Below, piece after piece: positions 1 through 10,169 of a stretch of DNA of 64,000 nucleotides (position 1 is the stretch's first letter; each line of letters opens with the position of its first letter). The position numbers and the translations under genes are program-made. The DNA is taken from contig VYFG01000048.1 of assembly GCA_009842505.1 (NCBI GenBank), positions 34,324 through 98,323 of the forward strand, in the 5' to 3' direction. Source of the stretch: Gammaproteobacteria bacterium. GTDB lineage: Bacteria; Pseudomonadota; Gammaproteobacteria; Arenicellales; Poriferihabitantaceae. The notes under the pieces are model-generated. The model was not told the origin of the DNA. It worked only from the letters and a program-made list of their open reading frames with translations, and did no database searches.

Positions 1-369
1 GACATGGGTATACCCCGCCTCCAGCATCTCCAGGTAGAGCATCCTGGCGATATGGTAAATCTGGTCGGGCGTAATCCGTGCCAGCATCCCGTACATGGCC
101 TTGCGCCAAGTCCAGAAGGAGTCGTCGGCGTCGCCGGCAAGCTCCCCCAGTCCGGCCATGGCCCGCTGGTGGGCATGGGAATGGAGATTGGGAATACCGG
201 GCAGCATGACCCCGTCCAGCCGTACCGTGTCCGGGTCCGCATCCTTCAGCCGGATTCCGCTTCGCACCGTATCGAAGACGCCGCTCCCGTTCACCCGGCA
301 ATGCACGTCTTCCGCCCAGCCGTCGGCCAGCAAAACCGATGAACACCAATAGTTTCCTGGCCGGGCCAT
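1..369 (-). CDS. hutF: Formimidoylglutamate deiminase (HutF), N-terminal part, runs off the window edge
   Basis: Reverse-strand translation from ATG at 369: MARPGNYWCSSVLLADGWAEDVHCRVNG...LDGVMLPGIPNLHSHAHQRAMAGLGELAGDADDSFWTWRKAMYGMLARITPDQIYHIARMLYLEMLEAGYTHV; amidohydrolase HSHAHQRAMAG motif; divergent from hutI. Not in the ORF track because it is open-ended. Confidence 0.85.
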   Translation of the reverse strand, partial: MARPGNYWCSSVLLADGWAEDVHCRVNGSGVFDTVRSGIRLKDADPDTVRLDGVMLPGIPNLHSHAHQRAMAGLGELAGDADDSFWTWRKAMYGMLARITPDQIYHIARMLYLEMLEAGYTHV

Positions 370-415
370 TGTGCGACTTGCTTTAGCGGGAACGGCAGTA
401 TAGCATACCAAGTAC

Positions 416-1642
416 ATGTATATACAACTGCTCCAGAACGCCCTGCTGACCCGGCTGGTTGACGGGAACGACTACCACCTGTTGCCGGATGCAACCGTGG
501 TGATCGGGGACGATCGCATTGCCTGGGTCGGCCCGGACGCCGATCTTCCCGACCGCTACCGCGGAGCGGACCGTCTCGACTGCGGCGGACGGCTGCTGAC
601 ACCCGGACTGATCGACTGCCACACCCACCTGGTCTACGGCGGCAACCGCGCCGGGGAGTTCGAGCGTCGCCTCCAGGGCGAGGACTACGGGGAAATCGCC
701 CGCCAGGGAGGCGGCATCATGGCCACCGTCCGTGCGACCCGCTCCGCCACCACCGAAGACCTGGTGATGCAGTCCCGCCCGCGTCTCGGGGCGCTGGTCT
801 CGGAAGGTGTCACCACCGTGGAAATCAAGTCCGGCTACGGGCTTGAACGGGATACGGAAATCCGCATGCTCGAAGCCGCGGGGCGCCTTTGCCGGGAAGC
901 GGGCGTTCGCTGCCAGCGGACCTTCCTGGGCGCCCACGCCCTCCCCCCCGAGTTCTTCGGGCGCGCCGACGACTACATTGCCCTCGTGTGCGATGACATG
1001 CTGCCGGCAGCGGCGGCAGCGGGCGTGGTGGACGCCGTGGACGCCTTCTGCGAGCACATCGCCTTCAGTGTCGCGCAGACCGAGAGGGTCTTCGACCGGG
1101 CGCAGGGCCTGGGCCTGCCGGTGAAATGCCACGCCGAACAGCTCTCGCACATGGGCGGCGCGGTGATGAGCGCATCCCGGGGGGCACTGTCCGTCGACCA
1201 CATCGAATACCTGCCGGCCGAAAGCGTCGGCAGCCTGGCCGAAGCGAATACCGTGGCCGTGCTGCTGCCCGGCGCATTCTATATCCTGAAGGAGCGGCAG
1301 CTCCCGCCCGTGGCGGCACTGCGGGAACACGGCGTTCCGATCGCGCTCGCCACCGATGCGAACCCGGGCTCCTCCCCCGTGTTCTCGCCGCTGCTCATCA
1401 TGAACATGGGCTGCACCCTTTTCGGCCTCACCCCCCTTGAGGCCCTGGCGGGCTTCACCATCAACGCGGCCAGGGCCCTCGGCCTTGCGGACCGCATCGG
1501 CTCTATCGAGCCCGGCAAGGCGGCGGACCTGGCCCTGTGGAACTGCGGCCACCCGGCGGAACTCAGTTACCACGTCGGCCTCAACTCCTGTGCGGGAGTG
1601 GTCCAGGGCGGCCAGTGGCGGGGCGGGGGGCCGCCGGCATGA
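416..1642 (+). CDS. hutI: Imidazolonepropionase
   Basis: GLIDCHTHLVYGGNRAGEFERRLQGEDYGEIARQGGGIMATVRATR, typical HutI; hut gene context. Confidence 0.95.
   Translation: MYIQLLQNALLTRLVDGNDYHLLPDATVVIGDDRIAWVGPDADLPDRYRGADRLDCGGRLLTPGLIDCHTHLVYGGNRAGEFERRLQGEDYGEIARQGGGIMATVRATRSATTEDLVMQSRPRLGALVSEGVTTVEIKSGYGLERDTEIRMLEAAGRLCREAGVRCQRTFLGAHALPPEFFGRADDYIALVCDDMLPAAAAAGVVDAVDAFCEHIAFSVAQTERVFDRAQGLGLPVKCHAEQLSHMGGAVMSASRGALSVDHIEYLPAESVGSLAEANTVAVLLPGAFYILKERQLPPVAALREHGVPIALATDANPGSSPVFSPLLIMNMGCTLFGLTPLEALAGFTINAARALGLADRIGSIEPGKAADLALWNCGHPAELSYHVGLNSCAGVVQGGQWRGGGPPA
417..426. promoter_or_regulatory. Candidate HutC operator overlapping the hutI start codon
   Basis: Perfect palindrome TGTATATACA, matching a TGTA-N2-TACA type HutC site; hutC encoded in the same operon. 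Confidence 0.65.
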
Positions 1643-2394
1643 ACCTCGCCGAACTGCAGCACCTGGACAGGAACATCGCGTTGCCGCTGTACCAGCAGAT
1701 CAAGCGCAACATCCGCACCAGCATCCGCACAAGGCAGTGGCAGCCGGGCACCCGGCTGCCGTCGGAAAACGCGCTGGTGAACGGTCTTGGCGTCAGCCGC
1801 ATGACCGTACACCGGGCACTGCGTGAACTGACCCAGGAAGGCCTGCTCGAGAGAGTGCACGGCCTCGGCACGTTCGTCGCCAAGCCGCCGCGCCACGCCA
1901 GCCTGATCACCCTGCAGGACATCGCCGACGAGATCCGCGAGGCGGGATTCACCCACAACTGTGAAGTGCTCGAACTCGGGATCGTGAAGGCCGACGCCGC
2001 CCGGGCCGGGCTGATGGAGGTGGCCCAGGGCGACAGGCTGTACCACCTCCTTGCGGTCCACTACCAGGACCGGGAACCCATCCAGGTCGAGGACCGCCTG
2101 GTGAGCCCTTCCCTGGTGCCGGAATTCATCGATCAGGATTTCACCCGGTATACCGCCACGCAATACCTCGTCGGCCTGATAAAACCGGACGAGATGGAAC
2201 ACATTGTCCAGGCGGTGCTGCCGGACCGCCGGACCGCGGGGGCCCTGAACATGGACCCCGCCGAGCCCTGCCTGCAGCTCAACCGCCGGACCTGGAAGGA
2301 CGGCCGGGTCGTCACCGGTGTCCGCCTGACCTACCCCGGGTACCGCTACGCCCTGGCGGCCCGTTACCAGACCGACCAGTTCACCATCCGCTGA
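1639..2394 (+). CDS. hutC: Histidine utilisation repressor, GntR family (UTRA domain)
   Basis: ATG at 1639 overlaps the hutI stop (ATGA); [66 protein letters not shown] winged helix. Confidence 0.9.
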   Translation: MNLAELQHLDRNIALPLYQQIKRNIRTSIRTRQWQPGTRLPSENALVNGLGVSRMTVHRALRELTQEGLLERVHGLGTFVAKPPRHASLITLQDIADEIREAGFTHNCEVLELGIVKADAARAGLMEVAQGDRLYHLLAVHYQDREPIQVEDRLVSPSLVPEFIDQDFTRYTATQYLVGLIKPDEMEHIVQAVLPDRRTAGALNMDPAEPCLQLNRRTWKDGRVVTGVRLTYPGYRYALAARYQTDQFTIR

Positions 2395-2405
2395 TCCGCC
2401 GAACC

Positions 2406-4079
2406 ATGAAAAGAACCCGCACCGATGACACCCGACGCGTCTCCGCCCCCCGGGGGTCCACCCTGCAGTGCAAGAGCTGGCTCACCGAGGCGGCCTTTCG
2501 CATGATCCAGAACAATCTCGATGCGGAGGTGGCGGAGAATCCGGCGGAACTGATCGTCTATGGCGGCATGGGCCGCGCCGCCCGGGACTGGGAAAGCTTC
2601 GACCGGATCCTGGAGTGCCTGCGGGAACTCGAGGATCACCAGACCCTGCTGGTGCAGTCCGGCAAGCCGGTGGGGGTCTTTGAAACCCACGCCGACGCGC
2701 CCCGGGTGCTGATCGCCAATTCCAACCTGGTGCCCGCCTGGGCGAACTGGGACCATTTCAACGAACTGGACCGCAAGGGCCTCATGATGTACGGCCAGAT
2801 GACGGCGGGATCCTGGATCTACATCGGCAGCCAGGGCATCGTGCAGGGAACCTATGAGACCTTCGCCGAGGCGGGCCGCCAGCACTACAGCGGCAAGACC
2901 TCCGGCAGATGGGTGCTGACATCCGGTCTCGGCGGCATGGGCGGCGCCCAGCCCCTGGCGGCCACCATGGCGGGCTTCAGCATTCTCTGTGTGGAATGCG
3001 ACGAGACTCGCATCGATTTCAGACTCCGCACCGGCTATCTCGACAAGCGCGCCGCTCATCTTGACGAGGCCCTGGCCATGATCCGCAGCGCCTGCGAGGC
3101 CGGTGAGGCGGTGTCTGTGGGATTGCTCGGCAACGGCGGGGAGATCCTGCCGGAGCTGGTGAGACGCGGCGTGACGCCGGACCTAGTCACGGACCAAACC
3201 TCGGCCCACGACCCGGTAAACGGCTACCTGCCGGCAGGCTGGACCCTTGCCCGGTGGCACTCGGAACGCCGGAAGAACCCGCAGCTCGTGGTGGAACAGG
3301 CCCGCCGATCCATGGCCGACCATGTCAATGCCATGCTCGCGTTCCACAAGCAGGGGATTCCCACGGTGGACTACGGCAACAACATACGCCAGGAGGCCAT
3401 GCATTACGGCGTGGAAAACGCCTTCGACTTCCCTGGGTTCGTGCCGGCCTACGTGCGGCCGCTGTTTTGCCGCGGCGTGGGGCCGTTCCGCTGGGTGGCG
3501 CTGTCCGGCGACCCAGAGGACATCTACCGGACCGATGCCAAGGTCAAGGAAATGGTGCCGGACGACCCCCATCTGCACCACTGGCTCGATATGGCGCAGG
3601 AACGCATCCGCTTCCAGGGCCTGCCGGCGCGCATCTGCTGGGTCGGTCTCGGCATCCGCCACCGACTGGGGCTGGCCTTCAACGAGATGGTCCGGACCGG
3701 GGAGCTGAAGGCGCCAGTCGTCATCGGCCGCGACCACCTGGATTCCGGCTCCGTGGCCAGCCCCAACCGGGAGACGGAACTGATGATCGACGGTTCCGAC
3801 GCGGTGTCCGACTGGCCTTTTCTGAATGCCATGCTGAACACCGCCAGCGGCGCCACCTGGGTGTCGCTTCACCACGGCGGCGGTGTCGGCATGGGCTACT
3901 CCCAGCACGCCGGCCTGGTGATCGTCTGCGACGGCAGCGAAGACGCCGACCGGCGGATCGCGCGGGTCCTGTGGAACGATCCCGCCAGCGGCGTCATGCG
4001 GCACGCGGATGCCGGGTACCAGGACGCACGGCGATGCGCCCGGGAGATGGGTCTCAACCTCGGCGCCATCGACCTGTGA
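2406..4079 (+). CDS. hutU: Urocanate hydratase
   Basis: 557 aa; [56 protein letters not shown] motifs. Confidence 0.97.
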   Translation: MKRTRTDDTRRVSAPRGSTLQCKSWLTEAAFRMIQNNLDAEVAENPAELIVYGGMGRAARDWESFDRILECLRELEDHQTLLVQSGKPVGVFETHADAPRVLIANSNLVPAWANWDHFNELDRKGLMMYGQMTAGSWIYIGSQGIVQGTYETFAEAGRQHYSGKTSGRWVLTSGLGGMGGAQPLAATMAGFSILCVECDETRIDFRLRTGYLDKRAAHLDEALAMIRSACEAGEAVSVGLLGNGGEILPELVRRGVTPDLVTDQTSAHDPVNGYLPAGWTLARWHSERRKNPQLVVEQARRSMADHVNAMLAFHKQGIPTVDYGNNIRQEAMHYGVENAFDFPGFVPAYVRPLFCRGVGPFRWVALSGDPEDIYRTDAKVKEMVPDDPHLHHWLDMAQERIRFQGLPARICWVGLGIRHRLGLAFNEMVRTGELKAPVVIGRDHLDSGSVASPNRETELMIDGSDAVSDWPFLNAMLNTASGATWVSLHHGGGVGMGYSQHAGLVIVCDGSEDADRRIARVLWNDPASGVMRHADAGYQDARRCAREMGLNLGAIDL

Positions 4080-5083
4080 TGTCCGGACAGATCCAGATCA
4101 CCTGGCTGAACGGCCGGGACATCGAGGCGCTGGCTTTCACGGACGACGAGATCCTGGAGGCGGTGGAAGCGGGTCTCCGGTTTGCGGGGGAAGGCGAGAC
4201 CGTGATCGAACCGAGGGTGCACCTCCGGCCTGACCCCGCCTTCAACGGCCATTTCAACGTGCTCCGGGGGTACGTCGCGCCCCTTGGCACGGCGGGGGTC
4301 AAGATCGTCGGCGACTACGTCGACAACTATCGCCGGGGCCTGCCCTCCGAAATGGCGCTGCTGAACCTGTTCGACCCGCAAACCGGTATGCCGAAGGCCA
4401 TCCTCGACGCCACCGCCATCACGGAGATGCGCACCGGGGCGCTTACCGCCATCGGCGCCAAGTACCTGGCCATGAAGAATCCCAGAGTGCTCGGCCATGT
4501 CGGGGCACGGGGCACGGCGTACTGGAACGTGCGCCTGCTGGACCGTTTGTTCGATTTCGCGGAAATCCGGGTGCATTCCCGCCGGCCCGAAAGCCGCGAG
4601 GCCTTTGCCCGGCGCCTGTCCGCGGATCTGGAAAAGGAGGTCATCGCCACCGATGACTGGGAAAGCTGCCTCGACGGCGCGGACATCCTGGTGGAGGCCT
4701 CCCGCCTGCCGGAGCCGATGCCGCTGTTCCGGACCCGCTGGATACGCCCCGGTGCCCTGGTGATACCCTACGGCACCATGAGCGCCCTGGAACTGGACAT
4801 CACGGACGACATGGACAAGATCGTGGTGGATGACCGGGGACAGATGAACGCCGGCCCCCTGGGCGCCCTCAGGCCCCATATCGACGCGGGCAAGGTGAGC
4901 CCGGAATCGGTACATGGCGAGATCGGTGAAATCGTGTGCGAACGCCTTCCGGGCCGGGAGAGCGAGGCCGAGACCATACTGTTCTGGCACCGGGGCCTTG
5001 CCACCAGCGACATCGCGCTCGGGGTCGCCATGCTGCAGAAGGCCGGACGCCTGAACATCGGCCGGACGCTCGACTACACCTGA
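4079..5083 (+). CDS. Ornithine cyclodeaminase / mu-crystallin family protein
   Basis: [42 protein letters not shown]...; ATG overlaps the hutU stop; Rossmann-like GHVGARGTAYWNVRLL. Confidence 0.8.
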   Translation: MSGQIQITWLNGRDIEALAFTDDEILEAVEAGLRFAGEGETVIEPRVHLRPDPAFNGHFNVLRGYVAPLGTAGVKIVGDYVDNYRRGLPSEMALLNLFDPQTGMPKAILDATAITEMRTGALTAIGAKYLAMKNPRVLGHVGARGTAYWNVRLLDRLFDFAEIRVHSRRPESREAFARRLSADLEKEVIATDDWESCLDGADILVEASRLPEPMPLFRTRWIRPGALVIPYGTMSALELDITDDMDKIVVDDRGQMNAGPLGALRPHIDAGKVSPESVHGEIGEIVCERLPGRESEAETILFWHRGLATSDIALGVAMLQKAGRLNIGRTLDYT

Positions 5084-5120
5084 CGCGCCGGCCGGTCCGC
5101 GAAGGTGGCATAATCGCGCC

Positions 5121-5909
5121 ATGGAAGGTGAATTCAACGCCCTGAGATCGGGCATGTTCGCGGGCATCCTGCTGCTGATGCTGGTCATTGAACGGGTCTG
5201 GCCGAAGCGGCGGCAGATCGTCCCGGCCTGGCCCAGGCTGAGCACCAACCTGGGACTCATCGTCATTGACACCCTGCTCGTGCGGCTGCTTCTGCCCCTG
5301 ACGGTGGTGGGCACGGCTGTATGGGCCGCTCAGCAGTCCTGGGGGCTTTTCAACCAGGTGCAACTTCCGCCGGCGCTGGAACTGGTCGCCGCCCTGCTGA
5401 TACTGGACCTCGCCATCTACCTGCAGCACCGCGCCGCCCATCACTTCACCTGGTTCTGGCGGATTCACCGGGTCCATCATGCCGATCCGCGGTTCGATAC
5501 CACCACCGGCATCCGCTTCCATCCCCTGGAGATCATCATTTCAACCGTCTACAAGATGCTGCTCGTCGTCCTTCTCGGACCGTCCGCCATCGCCGTGCTG
5601 ATCTTCGAGATCGTCCTGAACGGAACCTCGCTGTTCACCCATACCAACGTGGCGCTGCCGCGCAAGCTGGATGCCGTGCTGCGTCTTTTGATCGTGACGC
5701 CGGACGTGCACCGGGTGCACCACTCCCACCTGAGTCCCGAAACGAACAGCAACTTCGGTTTCAACCTCACGGTCTGGGACCGGTTGTTCCACACGTGGAA
5801 GGAGCAGCCGGACAGGGGGCATGCCGCCATGGACATCGGGCTGCCGGAGTATGCCGGCGACAGGCCCACCCATCTGGGCTGGTGCCTCTGGCTGCCGTTC
5901 ACGAAATAG
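5121..5909 (+). CDS. Sterol desaturase / fatty acid hydroxylase family membrane protein
   Basis: His clusters HRAAHH, HRVHHADPRFDTTTGIRFHP, HRVHHSHLSPETNSNFG; hydrophobic N-terminus. Confidence 0.85.
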   Translation: MEGEFNALRSGMFAGILLLMLVIERVWPKRRQIVPAWPRLSTNLGLIVIDTLLVRLLLPLTVVGTAVWAAQQSWGLFNQVQLPPALELVAALLILDLAIYLQHRAAHHFTWFWRIHRVHHADPRFDTTTGIRFHPLEIIISTVYKMLLVVLLGPSAIAVLIFEIVLNGTSLFTHTNVALPRKLDAVLRLLIVTPDVHRVHHSHLSPETNSNFGFNLTVWDRLFHTWKEQPDRGHAAMDIGLPEYAGDRPTHLGWCLWLPFTK

Positions 5910-5999
5910 CGTCCCCGTCGCATACGACGATCCGCTACTGGAGCGGGTGATGGCTGGGGTTTACACTCGGGTTCTTTCCACACCAAGCAGAATCAGACG

Positions 6000-7409
6000 A
6001 TGACCATCGCCCTGATCGGACCCTCGGGCGCAGGCAAGGGGACGCAGGCCGCCAGGCTGGTTGCAACCCGCGACCTGCTGCACATTTCAACCGGAGACCT
6101 GTTCCGCGATGCCCTGGAGAAGAGAACGGCACTGGGATTCCTGACCCGGCAGTACATGAATGCCGGCGAGCTCGTGCCCAACGAGGTGGTCGGCTCGCTG
6201 ATCGAGGAATGGATGGTCAAGGTGATGCCCGGCAAGGAAATCCTGTTCGACGGTTTTCCCCGAACCCGTCACCAGGCCAACCTGCTGGACGACCTGTCCC
6301 GGGTCCAGGACCGCCACCTCAGGGCGGCGATCTACCTGAAGGTGTCGGATGAGGAAATCACCCGGCGCCTGCCGGGGCGGATCATCTGCCGCACCTGTCA
6401 GACGCCCTACCATGTGGAGCACCGTCCGCCGGCGGTGGAGGGCCGCTGCGACCTGTGCCGGGGTGAACTGCATACCAGGGACGACGACATCCCGGCCATC
6501 GTGCGGACGCGCATCCGCACCTCCCACCGCACCCTGGAGCCCCTGCTGGATCATTACGCGGAATCGGGCAAGCTGCTGATCGTGGACGGCGAGGGAACGG
6601 TGGACGAGGTATACGAGTCCATTTCCCACGCCATGGATGCCGTTGAGCGGGGCATCGCGGCCTTCGCCACGCCCGCGGAACTGCACGAAATCCAGCCCCT
6701 CAAGGGCACCGTCACCGCCATCAGCACCAGCGAAGCCAGACGCACGCTGGATGTCGTGCTGCTGGGCGGCCCGGGTTCCGGCAAGGGCACCCAAGCCAAG
6801 CACCTGACGAGAAATCTCGGCCTGGACCACGTCGCCACCGGCGATATCTTCCGCCACCACATCCATACCGAGACCGATCTCGGGAGGCTGGCAAAAACCT
6901 ACATCGACAACGGCGAACTGGTGCCGGACGACGTCACCGAGGCCATGGTGGAGGACCGCCTGGAACAGATCGCTCAAGGCCGCGGATTCATCCTGGACGG
7001 CTTCCCCCGCACCACCCCCCAGGCGGAGGCGCTGACGGAGATCATGAACAAGCTGCAGCGGCGGCTGGCGGCGGTAATGCACATCAAGGTGGACGATGAT
7101 GCCATCGTGGAACGCCTGTCCAACCGGCTCACCTGCCGCAGTTGCCAGACACCGTTCCATCGGCGCTACAATCCCCCGGAGAAAGAGGGCATCTGCGACA
7201 AGTGCGGCGGCGAGCTGTACGTGCGGGACGATGACAATTCGGACACGGTTCGGACCAGGCTGAAGACATACCATGCCCAGACCGAGCCGTTGATCGCCTA
7301 CTACCGGGACGCCGGCCTCCTGATGGATATTGACGGCGAACTGCCGCTCAACGAGGTGACCCGGTCCATGGCCCACGAACTGGAAAACATCAGGGCGGCC
7401 CTTTCCTAG
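6000..7409 (+). CDS. Tandem-fused double adenylate kinase (two Adk domains with zinc-type LIDs)
   Basis: Two P-loops (GPSGAGKGTQ, GGPGSGKGTQ), two GFPRT motifs, two CxxC...CxxC LIDs (CRTC...CDLC, CRSC...CDKC), two RDDD..VRTR motifs in one 469-aa ORF. Confidence 0.93.
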   Translation: MTIALIGPSGAGKGTQAARLVATRDLLHISTGDLFRDALEKRTALGFLTRQYMNAGELVPNEVVGSLIEEWMVKVMPGKEILFDGFPRTRHQANLLDDLSRVQDRHLRAAIYLKVSDEEITRRLPGRIICRTCQTPYHVEHRPPAVEGRCDLCRGELHTRDDDIPAIVRTRIRTSHRTLEPLLDHYAESGKLLIVDGEGTVDEVYESISHAMDAVERGIAAFATPAELHEIQPLKGTVTAISTSEARRTLDVVLLGGPGSGKGTQAKHLTRNLGLDHVATGDIFRHHIHTETDLGRLAKTYIDNGELVPDDVTEAMVEDRLEQIAQGRGFILDGFPRTTPQAEALTEIMNKLQRRLAAVMHIKVDDDAIVERLSNRLTCRSCQTPFHRRYNPPEKEGICDKCGGELYVRDDDNSDTVRTRLKTYHAQTEPLIAYYRDAGLLMDIDGELPLNEVTRSMAHELENIRAALS

Positions 7410-7426
7410 GGCCATCCCGCCGGCCG

Positions 7427-8347
7427 TTACGGAATGCGCGGGCGGCGGTTCACCAGGTATACCCCGGCGCAGACCATGGCGAGGGCCCATAGCACGGAGG
7501 ACGTCAGGCGCTCCCCCAGGATCAGCCAGCCGAATATCACACCGAATACCGGCGCAAGAAAACTGAACGACGCCATGTCTGCGGCGGGATACACCGACAG
7601 CACCCAGAACCAGACCAGGAACCCGAGGCAGATCACCACCAGCACCTGGAAGGCCACCAGCCAGGCCGTCAGCGCGGTGAACTGCCGCACCGGGTTGCCG
7701 ACCAAGGCGGCGGCAGCCATCAGGATGATCGCCGACACCACGAGCTGGTACAGGAGCTGCATTTCCGGGCAGGCCCTGGAAAGGCTGGTGGTGCGGGCCA
7801 CGAGGATGATGCCCGCCCAGAACACGGCGGCGACGAGGCAGTAGAGATCTCCGCGCAGGGTGGGGCGCAGCGTGTCGAAATGGTCGGACATTGCAACCAC
7901 GACCCCCGCTACCGCGAGAACAAGCCCGGCCAGCCGGACCAGGGTCAGGTTTTCCCCCGGAATCATGAAGTGGGCCCCGACGGCCGCCCAGAACGGCATC
8001 GTGTAGAAGAATACCGAGGCACGGGCCACCGTCGTGTGGTCCAGCGCCGGGAAGAGCAGGAGAAATTCGCTGGCGAAGAAAACGCCGGCGAGAATCCCGG
8101 GGGCCAGGCTGCCGTCGCGCAGCATCAGCCTGCGGCGGAGGGCCATCGCCACGAGAAGGACCGGAAGGATGGCCAGGGCGGAACGCAGCCCGGCCTGGAA
8201 CACCGGCTGCAACCCGATATTGGTCACCTTCACCACCACCTGGTTGAGCCCCATCAGGGCCGAGCAGAATATCAGGAGCCCCGCGCCCAGCCCGTCAATA
8301 CGCTCGCGCCGCCGGGTAACCGGTAAACTCCTGGCCGTGTCGTTCAT
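7427..8347 (-). CDS. EamA/DMT family transporter
   Basis: Multiple TM segments, duplicated EamA fold; likely start MNDTARSLPV. Confidence 0.8.
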   Translation of the reverse strand: MNDTARSLPVTRRRERIDGLGAGLLIFCSALMGLNQVVVKVTNIGLQPVFQAGLRSALAILPVLLVAMALRRRLMLRDGSLAPGILAGVFFASEFLLLFPALDHTTVARASVFFYTMPFWAAVGAHFMIPGENLTLVRLAGLVLAVAGVVVAMSDHFDTLRPTLRGDLYCLVAAVFWAGIILVARTTSLSRACPEMQLLYQLVVSAIILMAAAALVGNPVRQFTALTAWLVAFQVLVVICLGFLVWFWVLSVYPAADMASFSFLAPVFGVIFGWLILGERLTSSVLWALAMVCAGVYLVNRRPRIP

Positions 8348-8458
8348 GGATTTCTGAATTCTCATGGGCGGATCGCGAGTGTAGCGGTTTTGAAACACAC
8401 CCGGCTATTTGAGTACACTTCGCCCGTAACCCAACCCACAACCCATCGTTCATTCATC

Positions 8459-9163
8459 ATGCAAAGATTCAGCGGCAAGAAAGCCATTGTCCTCGGCGGC
8501 ACCTCCGGTATCGGCCTCGCGGTTTGCCGCAGGCTCCGGGACGAGGGGGCGAACGTCCTCGCCGCCAGCCGCCGGGGCAGAACGGAAACCGGCGAGGAGG
8601 GCATCGAGACCGCCGCCTGCGACGTGCTGGACCGCGAGGCCCTGGACCGGCTTTTTTCCGCCCATGCATCCTTCGACTTCCTGGTTTGCGCCGCCACCGG
8701 CGGCCCCCGGGCCCGGGGGCCGTTCCTGAACATGGACCTGGACGCCTTCCAGGCATCCTTCGCCAAGCTCTGGGGCTATACCAACGCCGTCCACAGCGGC
8801 ACGCCGCATCTGGTCGAGAACGGCGCCATCGTGCTCATCAGCGGGTCACCGGCCCGCAAGTCCGGCCCGGGCATGCTCGCCATTTCCACGGTCGGTAACG
8901 CCGTGGAAGGGTTCGCCCGGGCACTCGCCCCGGAGATTCCCCCCCGGCGCATCAACGTGGTTTCGCCGGGCACCATCGACACGCCGATGTTCCCCATGGA
9001 AGGCGACGAACGGGCACGGTATTTACGGGACCAGACCGGAAGCAACGCCATTCCGCGGGCGGGAAGGCCGGAGGAAGTGGCGGAGGCGGTGCTGTTCCTG
9101 CTCGGCAACGAATTCGTGACGGGCACCACCGTGGACGTGGACGGGGGCGCGCTGCTGCCCTGA
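8459..9163 (+). CDS. SDR-family protein lacking the canonical YxxxK
   Basis: MQRFSGKKAIVLGGTSGIGLAVCRRLRDEG (TGxxxGIG variant), C-terminal PEEVAEAVLFLLGNEFVTGTTVDVDGGALLP. Confidence 0.85.
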   Translation: MQRFSGKKAIVLGGTSGIGLAVCRRLRDEGANVLAASRRGRTETGEEGIETAACDVLDREALDRLFSAHASFDFLVCAATGGPRARGPFLNMDLDAFQASFAKLWGYTNAVHSGTPHLVENGAIVLISGSPARKSGPGMLAISTVGNAVEGFARALAPEIPPRRINVVSPGTIDTPMFPMEGDERARYLRDQTGSNAIPRAGRPEEVAEAVLFLLGNEFVTGTTVDVDGGALLP

Positions 9164-9236
9164 CAGGACCGGGCAGCGGGCATTGATCTCCCCCGCCCGG
9201 ACATCCGCCGCGCAATGCCCGGCAGAAGCGGATGCC

Positions 9237-10130
9237 CTACTGCAGTATGCGCCGCCGCTCCCGGAACCAGATCACCAGCCCCGCGACAATCACCACCGCC
9301 GCGCCGAGGAGTGTCCAGCGATCCGGCGGGTGGTGGAATACCAGGTAGCTGAGAGCGGTCATCCAGATGATGAAACTGTAGCTGAACGGGGTCAGCATGC
9401 TGGCCTCGGCGAATCCGTGCGCCCGGGTGATGCATTCGTGGCCCAGCCAGCCGAAGAGCGGCGTCAGCAGCAGGATCAGCCATTCCTGGGAGGATTCCGG
9501 AATCTGCCACGACCAGACGCCGAAAGGCAGCAGTACCAGCGTCCCCACCAGCCCGGCGTAGAACTGCTGCGTCTGTATGGCGACCACGCCCGCCAGCTTG
9601 CGCGTAAGCAGGGTGTAGAACGCGAACAGGGTGACGTTGGAGAGCGAAAGCAGCACCGCCGGATGAAACTCGGCATCGAACGGCCGGATCGCGATCAGGA
9701 TCCCGAGGAATCCGGCGACGATTGCAGACCACCGCCAGACCCCCACGCGCTCTCCCAGGAACACCCCGGACAGCGCGCAGACGATGATCGGGGCGGAAAA
9801 CATGATGGTGGAAGTCAGGGTCAGGGGCAGGTACCGGAGTGCCATGAAATTCAGTACGGTGGTCAGCATCAGCAGCACGCCGCGCAGCACGACCAGGGAC
9901 ATCATGGAAGTACGGAAGCGGCTGAGGGACAATCCTCCCCGGCAGATCAGCACCGTGGAAATCAGGAAATGCCCCGCATAGCGGACGAGCGACACTTGCA
10001 GCACGGACAGCCCCGCCAGCACCAGCCATTTCGCACTGCTGTCGAGCATGGCGAACAGCAGGTAGGCGAGACACATGAGCAGGATGCCCGGCATCGGGCG
10101 GTCGCTCCTGGGGTTGGCGACAATGGACAT
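9237..10130 (-). CDS. EamA/DMT family transporter
   Basis: 297 aa, about 10 hydrophobic segments, EamA-like GVFLGERVGVWRWSAIVAGFLGILI. Confidence 0.85.
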   Translation of the reverse strand: MSIVANPRSDRPMPGILLMCLAYLLFAMLDSSAKWLVLAGLSVLQVSLVRYAGHFLISTVLICRGGLSLSRFRTSMMSLVVLRGVLLMLTTVLNFMALRYLPLTLTSTIMFSAPIIVCALSGVFLGERVGVWRWSAIVAGFLGILIAIRPFDAEFHPAVLLSLSNVTLFAFYTLLTRKLAGVVAIQTQQFYAGLVGTLVLLPFGVWSWQIPESSQEWLILLLTPLFGWLGHECITRAHGFAEASMLTPFSYSFIIWMTALSYLVFHHPPDRWTLLGAAVVIVAGLVIWFRERRRILQ

Positions 10131-10169
10131 GGACTGGGTATCCCCTGCCGGGCAGGGGCATGCTGTGGA

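Noticed and set aside
3254-4078. Long upstream extension of the OCD-like ORF through hutU
   Set aside because: Out-of-frame reading of hutU; true start is the ATG at 4079 overlapping the hutU stop.
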